From NCBI GenBank assembly GCA_937894085.1, contig CALCSG010000504.1, forward strand, positions 1-41,451: DNA of 41,451 nt, given 5' to 3'. The notes beneath the pieces were generated by a model. It worked only from the letters and a program-made list of their open reading frames with translations. It had not been told where the DNA came from and searched no databases. Made by a program: the position numbers and the translations under genes. The stretch comes from an uncultured Gammaproteobacteria bacterium (GTDB taxonomy: Bacteria; Pseudomonadota; Gammaproteobacteria; GCA-001735895). This document shows positions 26,912 through 36,300 of this stretch, one piece after another (the first letter of the stretch is position 1; each line of letters opens with the position of its first letter).

Positions 26912-26983
26912 CCTGAATGTTCATAGGCCGCAAAAAAAGGTCTCCACCCAAAAAAATAAACATTCAGGTATAAATTTATACCT
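26912..26983. promoter_or_regulatory. Inverted repeat and 18-bp perfect palindrome
   Basis: CCTGAATGTT (26912-26921) and AACATTCAGG (26959-26968) are perfect inverse copies. The second runs into AGGTATAAATTTATACCT (26966-26983), a perfect 18-bp palindrome. A related ATTCAGGTA-GATTTATA occurs at 26803-26819, before the small exported protein gene. Candidate operator sites or the eroded edge of the IS1380 element next to it. Confidence 0.4.
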
Positions 26984-27424
26984 TCATGAAAGACCAGAAT
27001 CAGTCCTTAGACGATGATCTAAAGAGGCCATAAATTGATCCGGAGAAACCCTCTGAATATTGATCATGACTTTTCTAACCATGCAGTCTCCAAAATGGCA
27101 AAGCGTGGACTGCCTGCCCAGCACATTGTCTAAATCAACTGCCGTTTGTGGCCCCGGAGCCTAACGAAGTTGCTTTTGATCATTGAGTTTTTCATAACCC
27201 GGACAAATACTGTAAACCAGCTGACGAAGAAGTCTTAATTTAAAGTGATCACTCGACTCCTGCAGAACTTTATCGCTAACAGCCAATAACCCTAGCCGTT
27301 TATCCACCTGACGAAGTAAGAGGACATCACCTTCACTGGCGATATAATCACCTGAAAATTCGGCTTCAAATTTGCGCCGTTTTAAAGCTGGAAATGAGAA
27401 TGATTGTTGTGTACAGTTTGGCAT
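26984..27424 (-). pseudogene. Decayed IS1380-family transposase
   Basis: From ATG 27424 the frame reads MPNCTQQSFSFPALKRRKFE, then FSGDYIASEGDVLLLRQVDK and RLGLL, and ends at GYEKLNDQKQLR followed by TAG (27163-27161). This is the N-terminus of IS1380-type DDE transposases ('F.ALGRR.VE..FSGG...SDGG.LLLRQVD.RLGL ... GYEDLNDH..LR'). After the stop the same frame continues with family-like sequence, QTAVDLDNVLGRQSTLCHF and INIQRVSPDQFMAS, to TGA at 26986-26984. Compared with an intact protein of roughly 430-450 residues, it lacks the catalytic core and the C-terminal two thirds. An old insertion remnant, not functional. Confidence 0.75.
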
Positions 27425-27496
27425 AGGCGATTCATTGTCCAGTGGTAGTATAAACAACTGAATAATATCGAAATATCAGGGCATTACTTTTTTATG

Positions 27497-27511
27497 CCTG
27501 AAATATTCAGG
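27497..27511 (+). promoter_or_regulatory. CCTGAA-ATA-TTCAGG palindrome before the winged-helix regulator
   Basis: A perfect 6-bp inverted repeat with a 3-base centre, 20 bases upstream of the regulator's ATG at 27531. The same half-site TTCAGG recurs at 26804-26809 and 26963-26968. It is in the right place for autoregulation by the encoded DNA-binding protein. Confidence 0.4.
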
Positions 27512-27530
27512 TTAGGGATAGACTTTAGGC

Positions 27531-29240
27531 ATGAACAAGCATTCTCTAGATTTTTCAAATATAGAGTCCGATGCAATTCAAATTGGGCCATGGACATTTT
27601 TAGCCCACGAATTTCAACTTCAGAAAGAGGATGAAATCGTCAAACTTGAGCCACGAGTTGCCCAACTGCTGTCATGCCTCGCGGCGAATGCGGGTCAAAC
27701 GGTCAGGCGAGAAACCCTGATGGAGGAAGTCTGGCCGGGGATGATCGTTGGTGATGAAGCCCTGTCGAACGCCGTCAAAAAATTACGTAATGCCTTCAAC
27801 GATGACTTCCAGAACCCGCGAATTATAGATACCATCCCGAAAGCCGGTTATCGCCTGATCGCCGAGGTAAAACAGCTCAATCCTGTACAAGGGCCAGATA
27901 ATAACGAACTTAACTCTCACCTCGGCCAGAATGATCGTCGCAACTGGCTAGCTTTCGGCGCAATAACCATCACCTTATTAATATTGTCGCTGTGGTTTTT
28001 GGTCGGTACTGAAAAACAGGAGTTATTCCCTTCGTCCAGGCCGGTCGACCCGGCAGTAAAACCTTCGATTGTCGTATTACCGTTTGATAACCTTGGTCAG
28101 GATCCGGATCAGGAATACTTTACCGACGGTGTTACCGACGACATAATCACGCTACTGGCTAAAAATCCTGAACTGGTCGTTATCGCTAGGGAATCGTCCT
28201 TTTTTTATAAAAAAACAACCCGGGATATTCACAGCATTGCTAAAAAACTGAATGTAGCAAATATCCTGAATGGCAGTATTCGGCGAATCGACAATCAACT
28301 GGTTATAAACGCGCAACTGGTCAATGCTGCTTCAGGAACCCACATATGGGCCGAGCAATATCTACTTCCTGCGAATAATATCTTACAGATCGAAGATAAT
28401 ATCGCACATAGGATTACCGCTTCGTTGTTAAACAGGAATCCGGATGATCACTCGCACTCTCCCATTTCGGTACCTGACAAGCGTGTTCTGGCTCATGATT
28501 ACCTGCAGCTGGGCCGCTATCGTTTCTATCAGTTTGCCAGTAAAGCAGAAATCGACAATGCACAAAAACTGTTTCGAGGTGCCATTGAACTGGATCCTGA
28601 ATATGCACTGGCCTATGCGCTACTCGGTTGGTCCTACGACTTTGAAGCGATCAACGGCTGGGTTGATGATCGACTTTCGTCACTGCTGAAAGGGGAGCAA
28701 ATGGCGACCAGGGCTATCAAACTACAACCCGATCTGGCACTTTCTTATTTCGTGCGGGGCCTTTCCTACCGCGAACAGGGCAAGTACACCGAGGCACTCG
28801 AAGAAGCTCAACGCTTGCTCGAATACAATCCGAACGATGCAAACGGCCTCGTTTTATATGCCACCTTGCTGTTTCATGCCGGCCGGCCCAGACTTGGCCT
28901 GGAGTGGCTCAGGGAAGCCATTAAGATAAACCCCCATCACCCATTCAATTATCAGTTCCACCTTGGACAGGCATATTTTTTGCTGCATCAGTACCAGCAA
29001 GCTTTGGAAGCATTCCAGTCAGGTCTTGATTCCAATCCCGGTTCAGAACAATTACATATCTGGATGGCTGCCACCTACGCACTGATGGGAGACATCGAGA
29101 ACGCCAGCTGGCAGGCAGAGCAGGTTATTCTATCCAACCCGGAATTTACAGTCTCACGCATGGAAAAATCGTTTCCTCTCAACAAGCCGGCTGAATTGAA
29201 AAAATTTACTGACGGCTTACATCTTGCAGGCCTGCACTGA
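27531..29240 (+). CDS. CadC/ToxR-type membrane regulator: winged helix, TM segment, TolB-like domain and TPRs
   Basis: 569 residues. An N-terminal OmpR-type winged-helix domain (about 15-115) has EPRVAQLLSCLAANAGQTVR and the typical end NPRIIDTIPKAGYRLIAEV. One membrane segment (about 139-158, AFGAITITLLILSLWFLVG) follows. Next comes the domain often found in these proteins (about 180-290: PSIVVLPFDNLGQDPDQEYF, GSIRRIDNQLVINAQLV, GTHIWAEQY), then about six TPR units (about 310-560). DNA binding should be cytoplasmic and the sensor part periplasmic, as in ToxR and CadC. The strong TTCAGG palindrome at its own promoter suggests autoregulation. The nearby small exported protein (26457-26777), separated by the IS remnant, could be a target or a ligand. 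Confidence 0.9.
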   Translation: MNKHSLDFSNIESDAIQIGPWTFLAHEFQLQKEDEIVKLEPRVAQLLSCLAANAGQTVRRETLMEEVWPGMIVGDEALSNAVKKLRNAFNDDFQNPRIIDTIPKAGYRLIAEVKQLNPVQGPDNNELNSHLGQNDRRNWLAFGAITITLLILSLWFLVGTEKQELFPSSRPVDPAVKPSIVVLPFDNLGQDPDQEYFTDGVTDDIITLLAKNPELVVIARESSFFYKKTTRDIHSIAKKLNVANILNGSIRRIDNQLVINAQLVNAASGTHIWAEQYLLPANNILQIEDNIAHRITASLLNRNPDDHSHSPISVPDKRVLAHDYLQLGRYRFYQFASKAEIDNAQKLFRGAIELDPEYALAYALLGWSYDFEAINGWVDDRLSSLLKGEQMATRAIKLQPDLALSYFVRGLSYREQGKYTEALEEAQRLLEYNPNDANGLVLYATLLFHAGRPRLGLEWLREAIKINPHHPFNYQFHLGQAYFLLHQYQQALEAFQSGLDSNPGSEQLHIWMAATYALMGDIENASWQAEQVILSNPEFTVSRMEKSFPLNKPAELKKFTDGLHLAGLH

Positions 29241-29919
29241 GCTATAGTTGTTCAGTTTTTTTAAGCTTATTCCTTATTTCATAGTTCAGAAAAAACAATC
29301 CAGGTTCTCTCTGCCGTAAACCCAGGACAGTGTATAAAGTAAGTTGGTAGAATAGATTTAGCCACGCCAGTATTTCAGGTTCAAAAATTCCTTTCGAGAA
29401 CTCTCAATCTGATATTGAGAATTCTGGGAGCAGAAACATTTAATAACTTGTGAGAGTAGAATTCTAAACTTGACAGGAGCAGTGTTTACCTTACTGTTTT
29501 TAACGGAAATAGTTTTCATACAGGCTGTGGACTTACCGGTCATTAATGAATTTTGATATATAAAATTGTTACCCAGAATCCCATACTCAAATGACTACAT
29601 ATGACTTATATTCGCATTTTCTGGAACAAAATCTATAGGTGCTGAATAAGTTACTTTGATGATTGATTTGTTGCCTGTTAAAGCGTCAAATACTGTATGT
29701 CTTTTAATCAATAAATTCGTAACCTTTTTTCGGTAATTCATAATGATGATCTCAGAATATTTTCTTAGATAGCCACCACATTATCCTTTACCTGGCTCTA
29801 CCTTAATTATCCATAGAAATCGGGCAGTTTTTTTATCGGATAATCTATCAATTTTTATATACATGGCCATGTTTTTTCATTCATTAAAGAGAAGAAGCAA
29901 GCCACATATTATTTAAATA
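29241..29919. other. 679-base gap with one imperfect hairpin
   Basis: I see no gene with a start signal or known motif here. AGAA-C-TCTCAAT (29397-29408) and ATTGAGA-A-TTCT (29414-29425) pair at 11 of 12 positions around a 5-base loop; there is no T-run, so it is more likely an operator or structured leader than a terminator. The rest is AT-rich and should include the promoter of the RND fusion gene. Confidence 0.4.
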
Positions 29920-32900
29920 ATGAGGCCTCAAGGAAAGATGGGCAAATTATTATTGACCGGTGTAAATCATACCAGGGCAGTCATTACCTTATTGGTATTA
30001 TTGACGGTGATTGCCCTCTACTTTCTACCTGGACTGCGCCTTGAAATTACCGCCGAAGGCATGATGGTTAAGGATGACCCTGCAAGACTATTCTACGAGC
30101 GCACTCTGAATTCTTTCGGCTCTGACAATGTCACCATCGTCTATCTTGAGGACGATAATCTGTTTGATGCGCACAAGCTAGGCCTTATTAAAGAGGCGGT
30201 TAACAAGCTCAACAAGATGGTTCTGGTGGAAAAAACCGATAGCCTGTTCAGTATTCGTTATTTGCGCACGATCGATGACTTTACCTATACATCACCATAT
30301 CTTGATTCCATACCGCAGGATAGTGAACAGGCGGCAGTCTTGAAACAGGCCGCCTTAATCAACCCGTTGATCAAAAAGAACCTGTTGTCTGAAGATGGAC
30401 ACGTTATGGCGATCAATGTCCACTTTGCTACAAAGCGTTATTTTAGAGGTTTCGATGAGGAAGTTTCAAGCCAGTTAGAGCAAATTCTCCAACCACTTAA
30501 AGCGGAACTTGGCCGGGTATTCTTCATGGGCGATCCTTATGTAAGAAACGGTATCTCGCAGCGTATTCATGACGATCAGAAGATGATTTTACCTGGAGCT
30601 ATCTTACTCCTTATCATAGCGTTGGCGATCAGTCTGCGACGCATGCAAGCAGCGCTTATTCCCTTACTCACGGCTGGACTCAGCGTGATCTGGATTCTGG
30701 GTCTGATGGCAGCACTCGATATCCCGGTGAATATCATGAGTTCAGTTATCCCTGCGCTTCTGATCATCATTGGCTCAACCGAAGATATCCACCTGCTGTC
30801 AGAGTATCTGAATAGTTATCGTCAGGGTGTTAGTCGAGACCAGGCAATAAAATTAATGTCGGATAATATGGGCATGGCGGTCATACTCACCTTCGTCACC
30901 ACTTATGTTGGCTTCCTGTCAATCGCTCTTAACGACCTAGAATTGATAAAACAATTCGGCATTTTGACCTCTACCGGACTGCTGATAAATTTCTTGATAA
31001 CAGTACTGCTGGTACCTGCTAGTTTAAAACTTTGTGGACGTTTCAGTTCAACTCAAAAAACCATGGACGGAGATCATCGGTATGCCAGGCTTGCCAGCCT
31101 GCTATTAATCATGACCGACAGGTATCGCTATCAGGTCATGGCGGTGTTGCTACTTTCAGTTCTGCTCTGGCTTTATAATGCTCTCGACCTGCGTTTAAAT
31201 AATAATGTGATGGATTATTTTGACGACAATTCTACAATTATCCAACAATCCAGTCTGTTGCATCAGAACCTGTCCGGTATTCAAACCTTATCACTGGTTT
31301 TAACGGGTACATCGGGTACTTTTTTACAGGTGCCATACATTAAAGAATTGTCGTCGATACAGGAACATATCGATGATATGGGTTATTTTGACAAGTCATT
31401 CTCTTTTGCCGATTTCATTGGCGTGGTGCACAGCGGACTGGATGGTGAAAGGCCGGGTGATATTTACTTACCAGACGAGAATGAAATAGTGGAAGGTTAT
31501 ATGGCTTTTCTGGGTCACACGGTGGCCCAGAATTTTGTGTCTTCTGACTATAGTCAGACCAAAATCATCATACGTCATAACATCAGCGATTCTGATAAAC
31601 TTAATCGTGCGGTTGAGGCGATTTATCTATATGTCAATAACACAGTAGAACCAGGGATCGATGTCCAGGTGACCGGCGAAAGTTATCTTAACAGTCGGGC
31701 GATCGATTACATGGTGCGTGGACAGGCGCAATCACTGGTATTGATGTTAGTGGTTATTTTTGTGCTGATGTCGGTTCTTTTCGTAAATAGTCGGGCAGGA
31801 ATCATTGCCGTCATCGCCAACCTGTTCCCTATCATCATTCTATTTGGTGTGATGGGTTTTTTCGGTATCCCGCTGAATACCGGTACCGCTATGGTAGCCA
31901 CTATATCACTGGGCATCTGCGTAGATCATTCGATGCATTTCATGGTGCGCTATCAACGCATGACAAAAATTACCGTATCACGCTTTGATGCACTCGATCA
32001 TACAGTCCGTTTGGAATCGATGCCGATCATGGCAACCGCCCTGTCACTAGCGGTCGGTTTCGCCGCGTTAACGGTGTCAAATTTTCCACCTTTAGCCAAG
32101 TTTGGGCAGTTAAGCGCGCTTGTCATGCTGCTCGCCCTGATCAGTACTTTTATCATCATTCCACTTTTCCTGCGTTATGTTAGTCTGACTTCCGTGTGGG
32201 ACATGCTGAGCCTGGACCTCAAACGTGATGTGGTAAAGACCAGTCCTTTGTTTGCAGACATGTCTAACTGGCAGGCTCGTAAGATAGTTACACTGAGTGA
32301 AATTCTGGTCTACCGGCAGGATGAAGCCATCCTGATGCAGGACGATTCGGTTGAGCACCTGTTTATGCTGCTAAGCGGTAGTGTTGAAATCTGGCGTAGA
32401 GAGATTGACGGCTCCACCTATATGCTCGAAGGTATAGAGCCGGGTTGCGTTTTTGGTGCTCTGTCAGGGTTGAAACAAAAACAATGTCATGCCGATATAG
32501 TGGCCATCATACCTTCAACCATCATGCGATTACGTGCCGAGTCTATTCATAATATCGGCCGGGGCTCCCCCCGTCTGGCCGTAAAATTGCTGCAGAATCT
32601 GAACAATATTGCCAACAACCTGATCAATTTGTCAGCCTCTACACCCACACCGTTTCGTGACCAGCGCACAGGTGCTTATAACGCTACGTTGTTCCTGGAA
32701 ATGTTGAGTCACAATATTGATAGGGCTAATCGGTATGATAACCCCTTGAGCATAATTGTGATCGACATTGATGGGCTTCAGCGTGAAACCAGGCCAAATG
32801 ACAATATTCAGTTTCAGAAAGTACAGGACCTTATCGCAGACATTATCCTACAGCACATTCGGAAACCGGACATTTTTGGCCTGTGGCCGGATAGCAGTTA

Positions 32901-33147
32901 CTGGATAGCCCTGACCAATACAGATAAGACAGGTGCTGAAACAATTTGCAGTCGACTGAGTCTTGACTTGTCTCAAAATCCACTATTAAAGCAGGAAAAT
33001 TCAAGGGTTAACCTGATAAAAACAGAACTTAAAGATGGAGAGTTTATCGATGGCTTCCTCATACGAATAAACGACCTGAGGGGGACAGCGCAGGAAAATC
33101 CTACGGTCAAACTGGAGTCTTTAAAAACGCTGCCAGAACAAGATTAA
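29920..33147 (+). CDS. RND/MMPL-type exporter fused to a cyclic-nucleotide-binding domain and a degenerate GGDEF domain
   Basis: 1075 residues. Residues 18-37 are the first TM helix; a large extracytoplasmic loop, a TM cluster (about 220-370), another TM (about 400-420), a second loop (about 425-600) and a second TM cluster (about 600-757) give the duplicated RND/sterol-sensing layout. It is most like single-chain MMPL lipid or hopanoid exporters. Residues about 773-906 form a CRP-type nucleotide-binding domain (VEHLFMLLSGSVEIWRRE, GIEPGCVFGALSGL). Residues about 912-1046 match a GGDEF fold: DQRTGAYNATLFLEMLSHNI and PLSIIVIDIDGLQ fit, but the active-site motif is replaced by PDSSYW. It is therefore unlikely to make cyclic di-GMP and probably only senses or binds. 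Start: ATG 29920 or 29938; neither has an ideal ribosome-binding site. Confidence 0.9.
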   Translation: MRPQGKMGKLLLTGVNHTRAVITLLVLLTVIALYFLPGLRLEITAEGMMVKDDPARLFYERTLNSFGSDNVTIVYLEDDNLFDAHKLGLIKEAVNKLNKMVLVEKTDSLFSIRYLRTIDDFTYTSPYLDSIPQDSEQAAVLKQAALINPLIKKNLLSEDGHVMAINVHFATKRYFRGFDEEVSSQLEQILQPLKAELGRVFFMGDPYVRNGISQRIHDDQKMILPGAILLLIIALAISLRRMQAALIPLLTAGLSVIWILGLMAALDIPVNIMSSVIPALLIIIGSTEDIHLLSEYLNSYRQGVSRDQAIKLMSDNMGMAVILTFVTTYVGFLSIALNDLELIKQFGILTSTGLLINFLITVLLVPASLKLCGRFSSTQKTMDGDHRYARLASLLLIMTDRYRYQVMAVLLLSVLLWLYNALDLRLNNNVMDYFDDNSTIIQQSSLLHQNLSGIQTLSLVLTGTSGTFLQVPYIKELSSIQEHIDDMGYFDKSFSFADFIGVVHSGLDGERPGDIYLPDENEIVEGYMAFLGHTVAQNFVSSDYSQTKIIIRHNISDSDKLNRAVEAIYLYVNNTVEPGIDVQVTGESYLNSRAIDYMVRGQAQSLVLMLVVIFVLMSVLFVNSRAGIIAVIANLFPIIILFGVMGFFGIPLNTGTAMVATISLGICVDHSMHFMVRYQRMTKITVSRFDALDHTVRLESMPIMATALSLAVGFAALTVSNFPPLAKFGQLSALVMLLALISTFIIIPLFLRYVSLTSVWDMLSLDLKRDVVKTSPLFADMSNWQARKIVTLSEILVYRQDEAILMQDDSVEHLFMLLSGSVEIWRREIDGSTYMLEGIEPGCVFGALSGLKQKQCHADIVAIIPSTIMRLRAESIHNIGRGSPRLAVKLLQNLNNIANNLINLSASTPTPFRDQRTGAYNATLFLEMLSHNIDRANRYDNPLSIIVIDIDGLQRETRPNDNIQFQKVQDLIADIILQHIRKPDIFGLWPDSSYWIALTNTDKTGAETICSRLSLDLSQNPLLKQENSRVNLIKTELKDGEFIDGFLIRINDLRGTAQENPTVKLESLKTLPEQD

Positions 33148-33151
33148 AACA

Positions 33152-33181
33152 AAACTCTTTGAGTCGACAATTGTAGAGTTT
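33152..33181 (-). terminator. Possible terminator of the three-gene minus-strand operon
   Basis: AAACTCT (33152-33158) and AGAGTTT (33175-33181) are perfect inverse copies. In the minus direction the stem is followed by TGTTTTAATC, a T-rich tail. The 16-base loop is long. A second small hairpin, CTGAGTG-TACAAG-CGCTCAG, lies a little to the right. The region separates the convergent RND fusion gene and the FG-GAP gene. Confidence 0.35.
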
Positions 33182-33326
33182 CAAGATCTGAGTGTACAAG
33201 CGCTCAGACTCAATAAAAGATTCTTAGGTATCCATTATGGCGACAATGAATACTGGTAGTTAAATATCACAACTTCTTTACGAATCTCGAATACAACAGT
33301 TGTTTCATGCCTAATGAGTAAAACTT

Positions 33327-36300
33327 TTACTGAAAAACATACGCAGCTCCCGAATCTGTCGCACCTGTACCGAACTGATCACCATTGATACCGGTGGCAG
33401 CACTATCTTCGCCATAAGCTCCACTGACCAGAGTGTCACCCGACAGGCCTAACGAAGTTCCAAAACGATCATTGGCTTCCGCATTCGATGCCTTGATATA
33501 GGATAAAAGGTTCCAGTTAGAACCACTGCGAGCAAAGTAATACACTGCACCGGCAGATAAGGCATTGTTATTGTAGCTGCCAACACTGCTGGTAGTATCA
33601 CCATCTTCCAGCGTGGCTGCCACCGCCAGTGAATCCAATTCCAGATTGACATTCTGCCCAAACTGGTCACCGGCTTCCGCATTTGGCGCCTTGATATAAG
33701 CCTGCTGTGTCCACAGGCCGGAAGTTCGGGTAAACACATACACGGCACCCGACCCGGGGGCACTATTATTGTAAGACCCCTGGCTACTAAGTACATCACC
33801 ATCCTCACCATAAGCGCCGATGGCCAGTGTATCACCGGACAAGGCAACCGATTCTCCAAAGTAATCCAGAAGATCTGCATTTTCTGCTTTTAGATACGCC
33901 TGTTGTGTCCACACATCGACGCTACGGGTAAATACATAAACCGCACCGGCAAGTGGTGCATTTTCATTGTAAGCACCCTCTATACTAGTCGCATCTCCAG
34001 CTTCAAAAATAGCACCAACAGCTAGCGTATCACCATCGATATCCAGCGATCGTCCAAACTGATCGGATGCCTGAACATTGGATGCCTTCAGCCTCGCCTG
34101 CTGATTCCAGCTGCTGCCACTGCGAGTGAATACATACACCGCCCCGGAAGAACTTCCTCCATCGTCCTCTCCAACCGCTCCTACCGCCAGGGTATTTCCA
34201 TCCAGCGCCAGGTGTTCACCAAACATATCCTCTGTCTGTACCGTATCGGCCTTGATATAAGCCTGCTGAGTCCAGATTCCGGAACTACGAGTAAAGATAT
34301 AGGCAGCACCTGCATTCACCGCAAGATCGTTATAGGCAGACACGCTACTATTCAAATCACCGTCTTCACCCGGTGCCCCGACAGCCAGCGTATCGCCGTC
34401 GAGTGCCACAAATTTGCCAAATTCATCACCCGACTGGGCATTCGATGCCTTCAGATAAGCCTGCTGCGTCCACACTCCACTGGTTCGGGTGAATACATAA
34501 ACTGCTCCTGCATACAGCGCATCATCGTTATATGATCCGTCAGCACTGTTCACATCACCACTTTCCTGGTAGGCACCGACAACCAGGGTGTCTCCGGAAA
34601 TGGCAATTGCTTTACCAAACTGATCATCCGCTCCGGTATTCGAAGCCTTGATATAAGCCTGCTGCGCGTAGGAAGCTGCATTTTGCCTGCTAATCGTTAT
34701 CGAATAGGTCTGTGTCGAGCTATCTTCAGCGGTCACTTCAATTTCAATCAGATTAGGCCCTTCGCTGAGCGCAATTGAGTCACTGGGTAATCCCGAATCC
34801 AGCGGATTTCCATTTAGCTTCAAGGTCGCTGCCGGATCTGAAGCTGTAGCGGTTAGCGTCGTACTGGTCACGGTATAGTTGACCGAGGCGGTATAATTTA
34901 GTTGACTGATTTGAAACAATTGATCCAGCGTTCCGGCTGAAATCGTCAGCGCAGTCAAATCAGCATTAGAAGCTAAACTAAGCGCCGGGGAGATAGTGAC
35001 TGTAGACAAGCTGACTGGCACGACTGCATTCACCACATTAGACAGCTCTACATGAAAACTTTCGCTGCCTTCTGAGAAATCACTGTCTGCAAGCACAGGC
35101 ACAGCAATACTTACAACCTGCTGCCCGGCCTGAATAACCAGCGAATCACTCATTTCCGTAAAATCGATATCAGGAGTAGCCGTATCAATGCCCGTAGCCG
35201 TTACCACATAACTAAAGCTCACATCCTGATCTTGAGCCTTGTCCAGTTGAAAGCTGATTAACAGGTTTTGTGTTTGCCCTGGATAAGGTTCACTGATGAT
35301 AGCACTAGTGCTTATCTGTAGTAATGCGGGTTGAAAACAATCACTTCCTTCTGCAACCGGGCAGTCATCCACGCCATCATAGAGCCCATCCTCATCCGTA
35401 TCAGAAGCCCAGGGGTAGGTTGCTGTGACAAATGGTTGATCGACTTCAATTCGGTTATCAATGCTATCACCATCCGTATCAATGCCATAACCATTAGTAT
35501 CGACCGTCTGCTCAAGCCCAGGTTCAGTCTGCAAACGACTCAAACCGTCCGTAAACAGCGCAAAACGACCCAGGTAACGCAGTTTTTCCATGTCAGCATT
35601 GCCGGATGCCAAAGCCTGTTGTTGCAGCCACTGGCTGATATCCAGTACGTCAATAGTACTACTAGCCTGCAGAGTCTGTAACCAGTTGTAAGTCGGGGTT
35701 AATGCACCGGTTTCCAGCATGTTTTTCAGGTCTTCATAAACCAGCCAGAGATTTCTTCCATTTTCGCGATTTGACAGGTTTTGTTGAAGCTGATGCATAA
35801 TATCCTGATGTGCCAACTGCATTTGATCCCAGGAGAACAGTCCAGTACCACCCTGTAAACCTATTTCATAAGCCAACAGCAGTTGTAGTGCTTCTACATA
35901 GAGATTTTGATCAAGACTCAGTGCAGGTGTTTGATCAACCACCAGATTAAGTCCAAGAAAGGTTATATACTGCTGTTTCCAGTCTTCGGCCGTTAACCAG
36001 CTATCATCAGCAATAAACCGGGCAGGAGTCAGATCGGCAGAAGATGGTAATAATGTTCGATAATGCCAGCGCCTGACAGTTGAGATTTCATTTGCTGTAC
36101 CGGGATTCAACTGAACAGTTTCATCGGCAATAACATCCATTACCTGTGTAAGAGATGCAGCAACTCGAAACTCAGCTATCTGATCTTGCGCCAACCTGCT
36201 CGTAAAAGTCGATTGTTTAAGGCTGTCCTCAACAGATCCAGCATCGCAGTCGACTACAGGCTCGACATCGCTGTCGACAACAACAGCCCATGCCAACTGA

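Noticed and set aside
29358-29543. A 61-codon minus-strand open frame in the gap before the RND fusion gene
   Set aside because: No start signal, odd composition, and it covers the imperfect hairpin at 29397-29425; nothing supports translation.
33340-34690. Regular repeats that could be taken for a CRISPR-like or tandem DNA array
   Set aside because: The period is protein-coding (FG-GAP blades of about 60-70 residues), with no short constant repeat and no unique spacers.
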